This document shows, piece after piece, positions 11,680 to 23,518 of a DNA stretch of 64,000 nt (position 1 is the first letter of the stretch; every line of letters starts with the position of its first letter). Origin of the DNA: Aldrovandia affinis. Taxonomy: Eukaryota > Chordata > Actinopteri > Notacanthiformes > Halosauridae. The DNA lies in NCBI GenBank assembly GCA_029706075.1, contig JAINUG010000135.1, forward strand, positions 683,501 through 747,500, given 5' to 3'. A program made the translations under genes and the position numbers. Below the pieces are notes generated by a model. It worked only from the letters and a program-made list of their open reading frames with translations. It made no database searches and was not told where the DNA came from.

Positions 11680-12060
11680 GGCGTGTGCCCCCGCCCCCCC
11701 CCCCGCTCCAGCACAGCCCCTTTAACAGAGCGCAGGCGGCGCCCACCCCGGCTCGCAGATTTCAGGGTTACCGGGGTATGAAATTCATTTGCCCCGCACC
11801 TTTCAGAGCTCATCTTAAATCAGAAAGCATTCAGGTCTGCTGCGACGGCTCGCCGCCGGGCCCGGGAGCGGGCGCCACGGGAGAGCGCGCGGGAGAGAAA
11901 TGAGACGGGGCTCGGCGCGGGGCGCGGCGCGGCGCACGGTCGCTTTAATCGCGCGTGTGTCGCAGCAAATTGGGCAGTGATATGAGGGCCGGCTCCGTTC
12001 GCAATCCCTGAGACCATAGAAATACTTTATTATCGCGGATCCAGACGCCGAGGCATAAAA
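11680..12060. promoter_or_regulatory. CpG-rich block
   Basis: Dense CpG from about 11740 to 12050 (GGCGCGGGGCGCGGCGCGGC near 11914), in contrast to the AT-rich surroundings, after a C-run at 11690-11705. No open frame with a splice context was recognised. It could be an unmethylated regulatory island or promoter. Confidence 0.4.
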
Positions 12061-12232
12061 ACCATTTGAAACGTTCAAGGATTCCTGGGAGAATGCCAAG
12101 ACGCCGTGCCAAGTGCGCTCAACGCACTTCTGCGAAGCGTTAAAATTTGTGCCCATGTAATGTACGCTGGCCAGACGCCGTTGTCATTTTACTGTTTAAG
12201 AAAGTTAAACGTCTGGTAAATGTGTGTGATTG

Positions 12233-12730
12233 TAATGGTGAGTTTTTATACGCACCTCAAATTCAAACGACCCTCTCCCGTATTTGTTCACTACGGGTCC
12301 ATGTGAAACTCAAACTGCGGGTTCGTACAGATGGAAATGCAGGGGGGCTTAAATTCAGATGGTAATGTTGCATTTAGATTCACATACATTTACCAAGAGG
12401 GGGTGGGTGGTAACGTGGCATTCTAATGGCCTGTTTTCATATGCGCCTCAAATTCAAATGGGATAGTGATTACCCTCCTGTCTTTGTACGCTGGCGAACG
12501 TAAATGAAGGCGGCAACTTAAATTGAAAGGGTAGAGTGGTTTTGCAGACAGTATGCATTTACAGTGGTGGTAAATGATGACGATGATTCTAATGGCATGT
12601 TTTACTAGGCATGTTTTAAACGGAAATTGCCACCCTGTCTTCGCGTATTGTGGAACGTATGAAAATGGCATATTGTGAAAATCAAATGCGGAAGGCAACT
12701 TAAATTAAAATGGTGCTGTTGCATTCCGAC
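12233..12730. repeat. Diverged tandem triplication, ~165-190 bp period
   Basis: Three degenerate copies begin at 12233 (TAATGGTGAGTTTTTATACG), 12424 (TAATGGCCTGTTTTCATATG) and 12590 (TAATGGCATGTTTTACTAGG). Each continues through a ccct-c-tgtctt/cgtatt segment and ends in an A/GCTTAAATT box (12349, 12509, 12699). The drift shows it is old. No coding potential is shared. Confidence 0.6.
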
Positions 12731-15700
12731 TCTGGGCTCGGCATACTAGGCGGGAAGTGCACTTCCTTAAATGTATGCATAAGATCAATGGCCCCCTAAA
12801 CAGACTCTTTGAGCGAGTCGTCCAGCCTGTTCACAGCCATCGATTTAGAGCGGGCGCTGGGTGGATCTATAAGTCTTTCTGCAGCACGGGCCCGTTATTC
12901 TAATCATCTTTGTCACTTAGGAAGGAACAGATTCCCCCAACACAAAAAAACTAACAAATCAACAACAACAAAAGATTTCGAGCAGCTTTAACGATCGACT
13001 GCATGAGAGGGATCTTCAGTTTATTCTCGCACATTGAAGTCGTTGCCCAGGAAGGAAACGGCGTTGCACATACAGTACTGCATTCAAATCAATGAGTCAC
13101 GCACTGCCTTTAACTTCAGATCAACAAATTGTGGATTTTCATTCTCTTCACATCGACTTCCAGGTGCAGTTCTGGTAATCTTGCCTTGAATTCATTGCAT
13201 ACCGTGGGTGTCACCGGCAGGAATGTACGGTTCCCTGCACTGGTGCCCATTTCCTCCAGGCTACCATATCGTTTAGGGTTTGCCTGCACCTTTGAAAATG
13301 ATGACCAGCGTTTCAGCCAATTCAAAGCCCACCACGAACCAAGGGTAGCTTGTGTAACAGTTACACTATCAATAAAAACAGAGATGTTTCATGGAGCATG
13401 AAAGCCTACTATCACACGCTCTTATGTGTACTACATAAAGACAACGAGTCACTAAGCCAATAAGACTGGGTTCTATACATTCGATAAGAATAAGTTCTGG
13501 GTATCAAAATAAGTGACCTGTGAATCATTTTAGTTTCAGCAAAAGGAGACATGGGAAGGGGGAGGGGGATGCCTGCTGTTCTTGTCATTTAACATTATGT
13601 TTCTTATCTGTGTATTTAATATAAGTGCTGTTTGTGGAACGTGACTGAATCTCCCGCACATCTCAGCCATAACCTGATGCAAAACCAATGTTGCCGTATT
13701 CACATATCTTTTTGTCTGCCATTTAATTATTCATGGCCTGCTTCTTGATCTTTGAGGTAGGGTAAATACACAGAATACAACACTGAGCTGCTGAGATAGA
13801 TAATGCATTATTCAGCACCCCAAATAGGAGGGTGGGGAGTTGGGGATGTCATCAGAGAAAGACGAAAGGTAAGCATGTTCCAAGGTGATGCTCCCTCCGC
13901 ACTAGAAGAATGACTTCAATCCATCCAGTGCACAGCATAGCCACATTTTACAGCACAAGCATTACTGCAACCGTACATGAGAATTGATTTCCAGTTGTGT
14001 ACTGCTACATGGGGTAAATTAGCACATATTGCCAATATAGGCAATCGGTTTATTTCAACTACAAGGTGTTTTGTCCTTGAGGGGGGGAAAAAAATGTAGA
14101 AAAAAAGCAAATTTTTGTAGAATGAATAATAGATATAAACAGATGACACAGGAAACTACACAGAACTAGAAACATATGCCTCGGTTTTCAAAGGGAAAAG
14201 CGCTGTTAATACCACTTAAAATAATGATATGAGAAATAGCACAAGCAGCCTGCGATATCACATCTAACACAGGTTTTTCTTCTTCTAAAATTCTGTCAAC
14301 GCACTATTTTTAGAACTCTCCTGGGAACCACATTGCTGTCAACTTCTTTGCGTTTACTTTCATTTTTTAATATGTGCAATGCAGTGGACATAAAACTTAA
14401 TTTCTAGAAGGAAATTTATCTTCCTCAGAGGTGCTTTTGAGGGAACGGGATTGAGGCTATGCGAAATTTCTGCTGCAATATCTGAGCACACAGAATTACA
14501 TGAGGGAATAATTCTGTTAGTATGCCTGCTATGCACGGCAACATCAGCTAGGAGGAAGACCGATTCCTCTTCATCTTACCCTGCTGGAGTAATTCTACAC
14601 GAAATCCTAAAAGAGATTCTTTGGGGACACTCTGACACGATCAGATGATTATTAGATTAGGTTTCAGCCGCGCTGCACGGCGAATGCAGCGATCCACCCG
14701 ATAATAGCGTCGAGGCCCTGGGTGACACACTTAAGTGAGACGAGGAGCGATGCATGCATTTCGAAACGAGAATTAAACGTCTGCAGCGTTTACAGCGGTG
14801 TCAGGATAACGCCTGTTCTTATAAGTTCCAAACTGGAAACTGAAACGCACCGCCCTGCGTTTTCCCACCCTACCCACCGAGTAAAGTGGCTCACGGCCCA
14901 TTAGACAGGACGCTTGGTTCTGTTGCTACATCAGGCCGCCCAAGCAATAAACCACAGAGGCCCAATTAGACTGGGCGGCTCACCTTTCATGTGTCGAGAG
15001 GTGCCCCGTGGACTGGTTTCCAATTGGCCTCCTCGCTGGCTACGGAAATGCATCGTACCTGCCTCTGCTGAAATAAATGCGGTGTGTCCACGTACATGTT
15101 TATTCACTCAGGGAAAAAAGGATAATAAGTTACGTGACTGAATATTTGATTATTGGAGTACGCAACCCCAATGGATCAGCAATCCATTATTTGGATCAGT
15201 ATTCAAGTTCTTGTTAATTAAAAAATTTAATTTCATTCTTTCCCAGCAATATTCAGGATGGCAAGTCAAAGATTCCTGCATGAACCAACCGGGAATGCAT
15301 TGAGGTTAATCATATATTTTCCTGAAAGTGTGCGAGAAGGCAGATCTCCCCTTTGATATAGTGCTCGGGGAGAACGTCTTGCAGAATGGTTATGTGAGTA
15401 TTCTATCTTGAGAGGCGCTGAATATTGGAATATCAAATGGGGCACAAATGCATATCCTTAGCACGTAACCTTCTATATGTACTGCATTTTACATTTTAAG
15501 CGTTTAGCAGACGCTCTTATCCAGACTTACAAGATGATTCAGAAACAGAAACAGCTACCCGTGGCCCGAGGGAATAAGCGCGTGCATGCTGAGGGGAGTC
15601 CAGCCTTCAGGAATGCTTGAAAACAGTCCATACTTTTTTGTGTTTTTGTTTTTGCAGAAGAAAAATTATGGGGCTACCCTGACGGACACTCAGGGGCTGG

Positions 15701-16286
15701 GGAAAAAGGCATGCCGATTGGCGAGGGTGGCAGTAAAGTCATCTTTTATTATTGCCCTTGGGCAACAACAACCATCCATTATAATGAGACGGGCCCTCGT
15801 CCATCGCAGGCCAGGGCAAAACAACATACATCAATGAATAGTTATTTGGGGGGGGGAAATGTTTACAGCTTCCAGCTGAGACCTGCACACAAAGTACTGT
15901 GCGGTTTCTCCAGGCCACAGAAAGTATCGATTCTAATGAGTTCGGGCCTCCCTTTAAAATCAACCTTGGTTCGTGGAAACGCATAAAAGGTTTCCAACCA
16001 ACACCAACTGGAGCTGGAGTTAACAGTGTGGGGACTGGGAGCAGTCAGAACTGCAGTGGCTTCTTTAAACGAATGACGCTCATGCACCTCTTATAATAAG
16101 CATATAAATGCAGTGATTGACTACTTGTGTGTCTTATTTTCAGGTTAAAAGCACACTGTTTTTGTGTGATTGTGTTACATGTTTTACAGCTTTTAAAAGT
16201 TAAATATTCCCCTGGGGGAGAAACCCAAACCTCCCCTGGGTATAGTAACATACCGATGGCTACCTTTGATTAAAACAAGGTGCTGA
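12731..16286. other. Noncoding, no gene seen
   Basis: Long stretch without recognisable exons. It includes an inverted SINE/LINE tail (15497-15530) and short C- or G-runs. Some parts look non-repetitive and possibly conserved (13.1-13.3 and 14.7-15.1 kb), without proof. Confidence 0.35.
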
Positions 16287-16662
16287 GGGCCTCCAGGGTG
16301 GTCCAGCGGTTACAACGTTCAACGCTGGCCACTGCGACCGGGGTTCAATTTCACTGGCCACGCCAGTGTCGGCTCTGGCCGGGACTGCCACTAGGGGGCG
16401 GCAATTGGCTGTCCGCCCCAGGGAGGGGAGGGGAAGCAGACACGAGTTTGCTGCATATAGGAGTGGCTCTTGAGTACCGGTTAAGGTTGACGGCTTGGCG
16501 AGTGCCAGCTCGGAGGAGATGATACTTCGCACTTGTCACTGCCAGTCTCAGGACTACGGCAGCGAACTCAGAATACGAGGGGGGGATTGACATGAAAAAG
16601 AGAGGGTTTAATTAACTACTAAATTGGGATAAAATGGGATAAAATCAGAAACGAAAAAAAAA
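16287..16662 (+). repeat. tRNA-derived SINE, family A copy 1
   Basis: Head with A-box-like GGTGGTCCAGCGGTTACAAC and B-box-like GGGGTTCAATTT, a GGCGGCAATTGGCTGTCCGC core, a gggaggggagggg box, and an AT-rich tail with repeated 'gggataaaat'. The same order of blocks occurs at 18.55-18.91 kb (minus) and 21.2-21.6 kb (plus). Confidence 0.8.
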
Positions 16663-18552
16663 AACTGGGTGCAAAGGGTGACCTTGAAGCCCTCAGATTT
16701 GGGTTAAGGTAGCTAGCCTTTCTCATACTTTTCCAAATGCTGCATTGTCACAAGCCATGTCCTGAATATCATATTGTCATATCTGTATAAACAAGAAAGC
16801 CGCCATCTTAGTTTGGAATGCACACTGAGCAACCGAATGGAATGAGCAGTCCTTCCTGGGGCACCACGGCATCCTTCCATAGACCACAGCACAAACGCAA
16901 ACACACAAACCACAGTCTGAAGACGATGCCAAAGTAATCCAACAAAGTACTGTGTAAAAAGTGCCTGCTTCAAAGAATTCCGAACTCGCTTGACAGTTTT
17001 TCATTTGTTACCTCTGAAATAATAGTACATTAATTAATGAACCATAAGCGCGGTGACGCTATCCCTTGGACACGGTGGTGCAAAGCTCGGCTGAAACTTT
17101 TTAATGAACCACCAAAGGGGGATGATTAATCACGGCAAACCTACATTTGCTGCTTGTCTGTGGGAAATTCAAATGCGCATTTACCTCGTCACAAAGATAG
17201 CTGCGGAATTTCATACGGCCAAACAAAGAGTCTCCGGACGACAACACATAAACACATTTAATTAAACCACTAACGACTGTAAAATATTGGCATAATTGTT
17301 ATATTAACACTGTACAGATATAATTGGTGGAGTTTTTCAGTTGATGCACACAGATAAAACTGGATGTCAGGTTACTCAACTCACTATGGACTTAGTTTTA
17401 ATGCAGTGCATTACATTCACACGGAGTGCCTGCCGCCTCAAGATGTTAGTAGGAAAGAAACACTCAAGAATACTTGAAAAAAAAATAACATACCGCAAAA
17501 CTCATTTCGGTTGAATAAAGCTCTCATAAATCGTAACTTGAGTATGTCTCCAAATAGCCACGGGAAACAAAGCTGATAGCAGAATTCAATTAATCAAGGT
17601 AAAAAAATGACTAGATGATTTACATTTACAGTTTTCTGTGACAGAATTACAGGTTCTTTTAGTTTTACCACATTTACATACCTGGAATAATTTGGAATCT
17701 TCTATGACTTTTTGATATTCAGCGTCCCTCTGGCCAAGTTATATTGAAACTTCCAACAAGAAAAAAAGGATTCCCCTATATTTCCAGTAACATTTAGGCT
17801 AATTATGTGGTGTTGGACTAATCCTAATGGACTCAAGATCACCATTTGAAAAGAATATGTTCCGTGAGCTGACCTGAATTGCATCCTGTTGAGAATATGT
17901 GCCCTTACACAACGAGAGAGAAGCAGGCACTGCTGTCTCTCCTTGGTAATTCAGTCTCCTTTTTGAATTCAAAAGTAGCCCAACTAGCCTTTCTTCACCC
18001 ATGTTGACACCGCTCCTGTACGGTAATGGTGCATCATATGCAGAAGTAGCCGAGTATTTGTGCTCCTGCTTTTGACACATTCATTACGCCGCATGAATTG
18101 GAGTGCTCATCCTCAGACTGAGGAAGAAAGGTGCCCTCATTTCATTTTTAAAAATAGATGAGCTGAGGGGGTGGAGGCGTTTTCAGTGCAGGCTGCTTAA
18201 AAGCATACTTTCCAAATAGCTGAAAATTGAACTATTTAGAAGTCATTCGCAGCTCAGATTGCTGTAGGACATCGGAATAGTAAATATGGAGTTTCTCCCA
18301 TTTCTTCCTGTAGGCTGGTAGTAGTTGTCACCGAAACATGAATGGCAGCGTTTCTACTGATCTTAGTGGGCAAGAGTATATAATAAGTGTAAAAGTGGTG
18401 CCTTTCCACAGACATTCTCTTCCACAAGGCAAGAAATGACAGGGTGAATGGCGAAGTTTAGCATCACTGTGCAAGTACTTCACAAATACGTACAGTAAGT
18501 GGCATAGGACACTGAAATATTCCACTATTTGCTTTCTAGCAAAGCTGTCATG
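16663..18552. other. Noncoding, no gene seen
   Basis: AT-rich sequence without supported features. Confidence 0.4.
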
Positions 18553-18908
18553 GCTAAAATTCTTTCATTCCAACCCATTTGTCTCCCAATTTGGTGGCCA
18601 ATTGAACACTCTATTGTTTCAATTCAACCTCCCCCACAAGTCCACAACTACGGGACCAGCAATGAACCACTTCCTTCGAGGCGGAACTCGCCTATTCGTT
18701 CTTCCCACAGGGAAGCTTTCTGTGCACGCGGTGAGCTTGTGCCGGCTTCCCTCCCCCCTTCCCCCTGGGGCGGACAACCAATCGCCGCCCTCGAACAGGA
18801 CTCCCAGCCAGAGCTGGGCTGGTGCAGCCAGGGACCAAACCCTGGCCGCAGTGGGCAACCTGCACTCTGGGCGAGTGCCTTTACTGGTAGCGCCACCCAG
18901 AGGCTCCA
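18553..18908 (-). repeat. tRNA-derived SINE, family A copy 2
   Basis: On the minus strand: tRNA-like head (CTGGGTGGCGCTACCAGTAA, B-box region CAGGGTTTGGTCCCTGG), then GGCGGCGATTGGTTGTCCGC, a gggggaaggggggaggg box, and a tail containing CAAATTGGGAGACAAATGGG. It is the same family as 16.3 and 21.2 kb. Confidence 0.8.
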
Positions 18909-19173
18909 GTCATACTTTTGCTAGAGAGTACAGCAAACCATACCCTAATAAATATGCATGTTGCTGAAAATGTTTCTTACTAATAAATAAATAACTAAAA
19001 TACAAATATTCTCCCAAACAGGTTTAATAATTTGTATATGTTTGAGCTTTACCTGACAAAGACCTTTGCAGGTGGAAACCTTGTTGGCACTATTAATCCT
19101 GTTTGGGAGCATGTAATACACAGTGTACCCCCAGCACCGAAAAAAAAAAAAGAGGTACACACATTTTCTTTAA

Positions 19174-19355
19174 CCCATTAAGACCTGGAGACGTTTAGGT
19201 CTTCGATTAATGAAATGCGCTGTGAGCACTGAAAAGACTGGGGGAAAGATATACACACAGTACCTTTTTTTTGAAATTTTTTCTCAGGTTTTAAGAGGTT
19301 GTTAGAATAATTGCTTAGGTTTTAATAGCGTTTTTGAATTTTAGGTCTGAATGGG
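19174..19355. mobile_element. piggyBac-type MITE
   Basis: A 182-bp element flanked by TTAA on both sides (19170-19173, 19356-19359). The inverted termini are CCCATTAAGACCT on the left and AGGTCTGAATGGG on the right, matching at 12 of 13 positions. TTAA targets and termini starting CCC are typical of piggyBac elements. No coding sequence. Confidence 0.7.
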
Positions 19356-19359
19356 TTAA

Positions 19360-21021
19360 TTAAATACACATTTGTTTAGTTATCAATACTTAATAGTTAA
19401 TTACATGTCCACAATCCATGCTATGAATGTCATTTAGATATGTTTAGATATGTCCATATTTATAAGCATCTTGACTCATTCAGCTATTGCCACACCCTGT
19501 GTCACCACACAAGCTGCTGAATTAAAGTGTGAGGCACCAGCTACCATTGTCTCCTGCTGCTGCAGTAATATCATGAAAATGTTTTTTGTTTTTACAGATA
19601 CTGAGCAAATTCACATATCTTTAAATAACTTGGAAGACTCATCCCAATCATTTAACCTGCTATGTGGGCTGATCCATACAGTCAAGATCTGTGAATCACT
19701 AACCAGAAAACCTAACGAGAAAAGAGCACTTCTTGTTTTGGAACTGGAGGGAGAAGTTGCCCCTTAGCACTGACACAGGGCCAGCTAACTGTACCCAAAT
19801 TCTAACCTTAACCATTAGGAAGAGAAACTAAAAACTTTACACCAAGGCAGTTTTTTTCATGTGTTGACTACTGGAAATCGGTATTCAGCAGAGCTTGTGA
19901 ATCTGACGTTCTATGTGATAGGTGTTCAGTTGATTTAAATTGTTCAGTTGATTGAACAATTTCAGTTCACAAACACCACTACAACACGTTCAATATGTGT
20001 CACCTCTTTGTTCATGTGATATCATGGTTCATAAGTTTAAAATATATATTTTTAATGAAATCAAGTATTGGTGAAAAACTTGTCTCATCCTCTAAACGCA
20101 AACTACATGCATTTTCTTTACAATTTCATTTTGAGTTTATTGCTTCATTACTTCCTACTCCCTGTAGCTTGGTAAAATGGTGTTAATGTCTTGAAACGCA
20201 ATGTTTTTTTGATGATTATTTTTAATGTGTGGAATGTTGCTAATGGCGAGGCCTGAAAGGATAGCGGCTTTGGGGGAAAGGGAGATTGTTATGTTAAGCT
20301 GACTCAAGATCTCTTGCGGTTACTTCACATTTCTTCTGTTTTTCGTGCTCTCGCAGCAGATGTAAAGTTGTTTCATTGTCTGGCAGAGTTCTCCATTCTC
20401 ATACGTTCCCATCTGAAACCATTTATTGGTGTCTAGTATATTCCGTTGAGGATTTTGAACATGTAAATATTTTCTGCCGGTGTACCTGAATGGTTGTTGA
20501 CAAGTTGAATTAATCTAAGGGGGAGGGGGGGGGCTTTGACACCCATCTCAAATGACTACTCTCAGCTAATGCACACTATCCCTGAAACCCACTGATGACA
20601 GGGTGTTACAATCCATTTTTGAGGTGCTGTCACTTTAAATGTGAAGGCTGTCTTTAGTGATGGTGATGTTAGCGTACTTATCTGAATGGGTAAGGGGCAG
20701 AGTGTTAATGCAGAACCTAGAGGCTGGTCACATGTGTATGAACTGTCTCCTTAACCCTCATATCACTCAGCATGTGTATGCCGTTCTACCTCTTGTCATG
20801 AAAGAGTCAGAGCCCAGGCGGCTACATATACGTGGAAGGGAGTATACACTCAATACTCTGCTGGCCCCCATTATTTTGCACTCCACAGCTGTTTAGCTGG
20901 CTAGCCCTGCACATTTACTTAACCAGGTAGGTGAGCTGAGAATTAAATGACCTACTGCAGTGACAACCTAGGGAATCAAGGGATTGTGTAGCCAATCAGA
21001 TGTCGGGGTAGGTTAGGTGCT
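19360..21021. other. Noncoding, no gene seen
   Basis: AT-rich intergenic-type sequence with a G-run at 20520-20532. No supported exon. Confidence 0.35.
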
Positions 21022-21205
21022 GTTGCGAACCCATAAAAACCGTCCGCACTTCAATAGCCGGATGGTGAACTAAGATGGATGAGACAAATAAATATTCCTT
21101 TGAGTCAACAATTTAGATAAAAACATACAGGATTTATTTATGGCATACGACAGATAGTAGACATACTCACATGACAACGAAGGGATATAATAAAAAAGCA
21201 ATAAA

Positions 21206-21590
21206 GGGCGGCGGATGGCGTAGCAGTCTAACGCGCCACACTTTGGTGTGGCGTGCGCTGCCTGTCAGGGACGCGGTTTGAAACCTGCGTCTCTACCAGA
21301 CAGACCCTGGTCGTCAGCCTCGATCGGAGGTGGCGTTTGGCTGTCCGCCTCCGGGGGAAGGGGGAGGGTGAGCCGGCACGAGTCCGTCGAGGAGAAGGTT
21401 AAAGGCGTCCGTGGAAGAATTTCCGTCTCGGAAGAGGAACAATCGGCCAGGAATGTGTGTCTTGCTCCCGGGGGACGAGGGCGGCGGACTCGTGGGGGTG
21501 GGGAATTGAAATAAATAGAGGGTATAATTGGCAACAAAATTGGGAGAAAAACAGGAAAAAATGTGAAAAAAAAATTACAAAAAAAAAAAA
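21206..21590 (+). repeat. tRNA-derived SINE, family A copy 3
   Basis: Head GGCGGATGGCGTAGCAGTCT with B-box-like GGTTTGAAACC, then GGCGTTTGGCTGTCCGCC, a gggggaaggggg box and a tail with AAAATTGGGAGAAAAACAGG followed by A-runs. It matches the copies at 16.3 and 18.6 kb. Confidence 0.85.
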
Positions 21591-21944
21591 CAATAAAACT
21601 GCAATAAGCCCGAGCACCAGAGAGGATAGGTTCTAAACTCACTCGCGTGCAAGTCAAAAAGGACGTTCTCTTCCGCAGACTGCCTCTCCTACTCCACACT
21701 TCCCTAGCTATCAAAAGGCACATAAGAAAAAATATGCACAAGGAAAAACGGACAAGCAAGTAAGATCAAAATCTTTGCAAAAGTTTTCCAAAAAGGCACA
21801 GCTGAATGGCACAAAGTCAAAGAAAGGCAAAAGCCTCTTCTCCAAAAAAACAACGCTCCACCCCTTATAAACTCCAGACAGGGGCGTGGCCAGACGAGGT
21901 AGAGGAGCGTGCAGCTGGGAACATTCCAATCAGCGCCAGAGCGA

Positions 21945-22056
21945 CCAGGCATCGGGAGCAGGAGGACTCTCATCCAGGTACTAACCAACCCCACCCCTGC
22001 TTAACTTCAGCAGATTGACATGAGAAGGGTACAGGGTGGCATGGCTACTGGCCATG
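21945..22056 (-). repeat. 5S rRNA-like sequence (pseudo or TE-borne)
   Basis: The minus strand follows 5S rRNA nearly end to end: GTAGCCATGCCACCCTG matches the 5' GGCCATACCACCCTG. GAAGTTAAGCAGGGGTGGG matches the A-box region, and TGGTTAGTACCTGGATGAGA the intermediate element and C box. Several substitutions (GTTAAGC for GCTAAGC, GAGAGTCC for GGAGACC) make it a derivative, not a working 5S gene. Its place inside an LTR-like block suggests a promoter captured by a retroelement. Confidence 0.75.
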
Positions 22057-22073
22057 CCAGCAAAGAGGGTTAC

Positions 22074-23364
22074 ATGGCACAACAACCAGAGTGTCCAGAC
22101 CACTGCCTCCTGGACAGCTCATGGGCAACAGCGCAGACTCTACCACTGCCATAACTGAATATTACACTTACAGGGCAACTTGTTTTACATGTAGGCTTGT
22201 GAACCACTGAAAATATTAATTCAATTAATTTGCCCTGAGAACATTTGATGCTCTCCATCCTCAAAAACCATAATCAGTTGTTACTGTTGTGCACTGAATG
22301 AATACCACAGCAAGGAAATCAGGGCAAGCATGGTCCTGTAAGAATGGAGCTATTCTCCGTCCTAGCCCAGCGAAGGGTGAACAGGTTACTCACAAGCCCC
22401 GATTTTGAATCTTAATTTTGCACCGCACACCGAGGTAACAAATGAAAAAGAGGATCCAAACAGAAAATTAGACTGGACAATCGCTTATTGATTCTCGTGC
22501 AGAAGCACCAGCGTGTTGCATTTCCTATCGCGCTAAAGACAGGGTATGGGTTTCATCCCCACAGATGAGTGTCTCCTCGTCTCATTTCACCGCTGCCTCC
22601 TGTAGGTTTGCTGTCAAACTCGGCAGCACCTCGCTGCGTGGCCAGTAGGGAAGCATTCTCCTTCCCTTTCGCATGAGGACTGCGCAGGGTTTCGTTTTCC
22701 CTTTGAGGCGAAGGCCGTTCCACTTCCTCCCCCTGCTCCAGCCGGAGTCTCACAGTCTGATTTTCCATCTCTTTCTTTTTCGAGTCGTCATCTTACTCGG
22801 GCGTCCCTCTGGTGAAAAGGTTTGTCGTCACGATTCCCAAGGTAGCGAGGGTTCAGAAGAGCTGCGATTCTTTTACATTTCTGATTTTAGTCCTCCTCCT
22901 TCCTCCATATTTTATATCAAACCGGGCCAGGGTAATTAGCTAGGTACATACCTATAAACATGCACAAAGAACAGAAATAAAAAATACACAATAAACCAAA
23001 AAAATTAAAAATGTCTAAATAATTGTAATAAGCTTGTGTTCTTATCACAACCAGTAACAGTGAATTTCATTTTTACCAGGCCTTGTGCTCCTCACCTGTC
23101 GAGGATTTAATCATCTTGGCTGCAGACTGTTGCAAGGCTCCGTTTCATGTTTCATTGGCCAAACAAGCAGTAAAATGATAGGCTGCGCACAGCTGGGACA
23201 AATGCATAATGTATTGTAAGGAGTAATGTCTTGTAAGGATTCCTTCATAGTCCCTTGGTTTAGCACAAAGGCTTCATAATCAGGGAATGAATCAGGCACA
23301 TTTTGACCTCTGCCATTTCCACCCTGCTGAGGCACTGCTCAATGGCTCCATGGAGATAGTGCCG
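22074..23364. other. Noncoding, no gene seen
   Basis: No supported exon or known repeat. The small open frames at 22.5-22.9 kb lack homology and splice context. Confidence 0.35.
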
Positions 23365-23365
23365 A

Positions 23366-23518
23366 AAAGACGGTAGCTCAGTAGGTAGAGCACGGCGTCG
23401 GCAACGCTTCAGTTGTGGGTTCAATTCCCACTGGGGACATATACTGAAAAATGGATGCATTCACTACTGTAAGTCGCTTTGGACAAAAGCATCTGCTAAA
23501 TGGCATATATTATTACTG
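23366..23518 (+). repeat. Short tRNA-derived SINE, family C copy 1
   Basis: Head GGTAGCTCAGTAGGTAGAGC and B box GGGTTCAATTCCC, then the fish SINE/LINE tail GTCGCTTTGGACAAAAGCAT and CTGCTAAATGGCATATA. It differs at only a few positions from 25751-25900. Confidence 0.9.

Larger units (their letters stand above)
21022..22073 (-). mobile_element. LTR-like block with 5S-like segment and inserted SINE
   Basis: On the minus strand the block starts TGTAACCCTC (22073) and could end GGTTCGCAACA (21022), a TG...CA LTR layout. Reading along it: a 5S-rRNA-like segment near the start, a TATA-like TTTATAAGG near 21868, and AATAAA-type signals near 21130 and 21092. A family-A SINE interrupts it (about 21206-21590). 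No matching target duplication was seen and no internal retrotransposon genes flank it, so the ends are provisional. Confidence 0.4.

Noticed and set aside
21265..21759. 164-codon minus-strand frame
   Set aside because: Runs through a SINE and its A-rich tail; composition artefact.
21945..22056. Functional 5S rRNA gene
   Set aside because: Substitutions in the internal promoter and the middle of the molecule, single copy, and location in an LTR-like block argue for a derivative.
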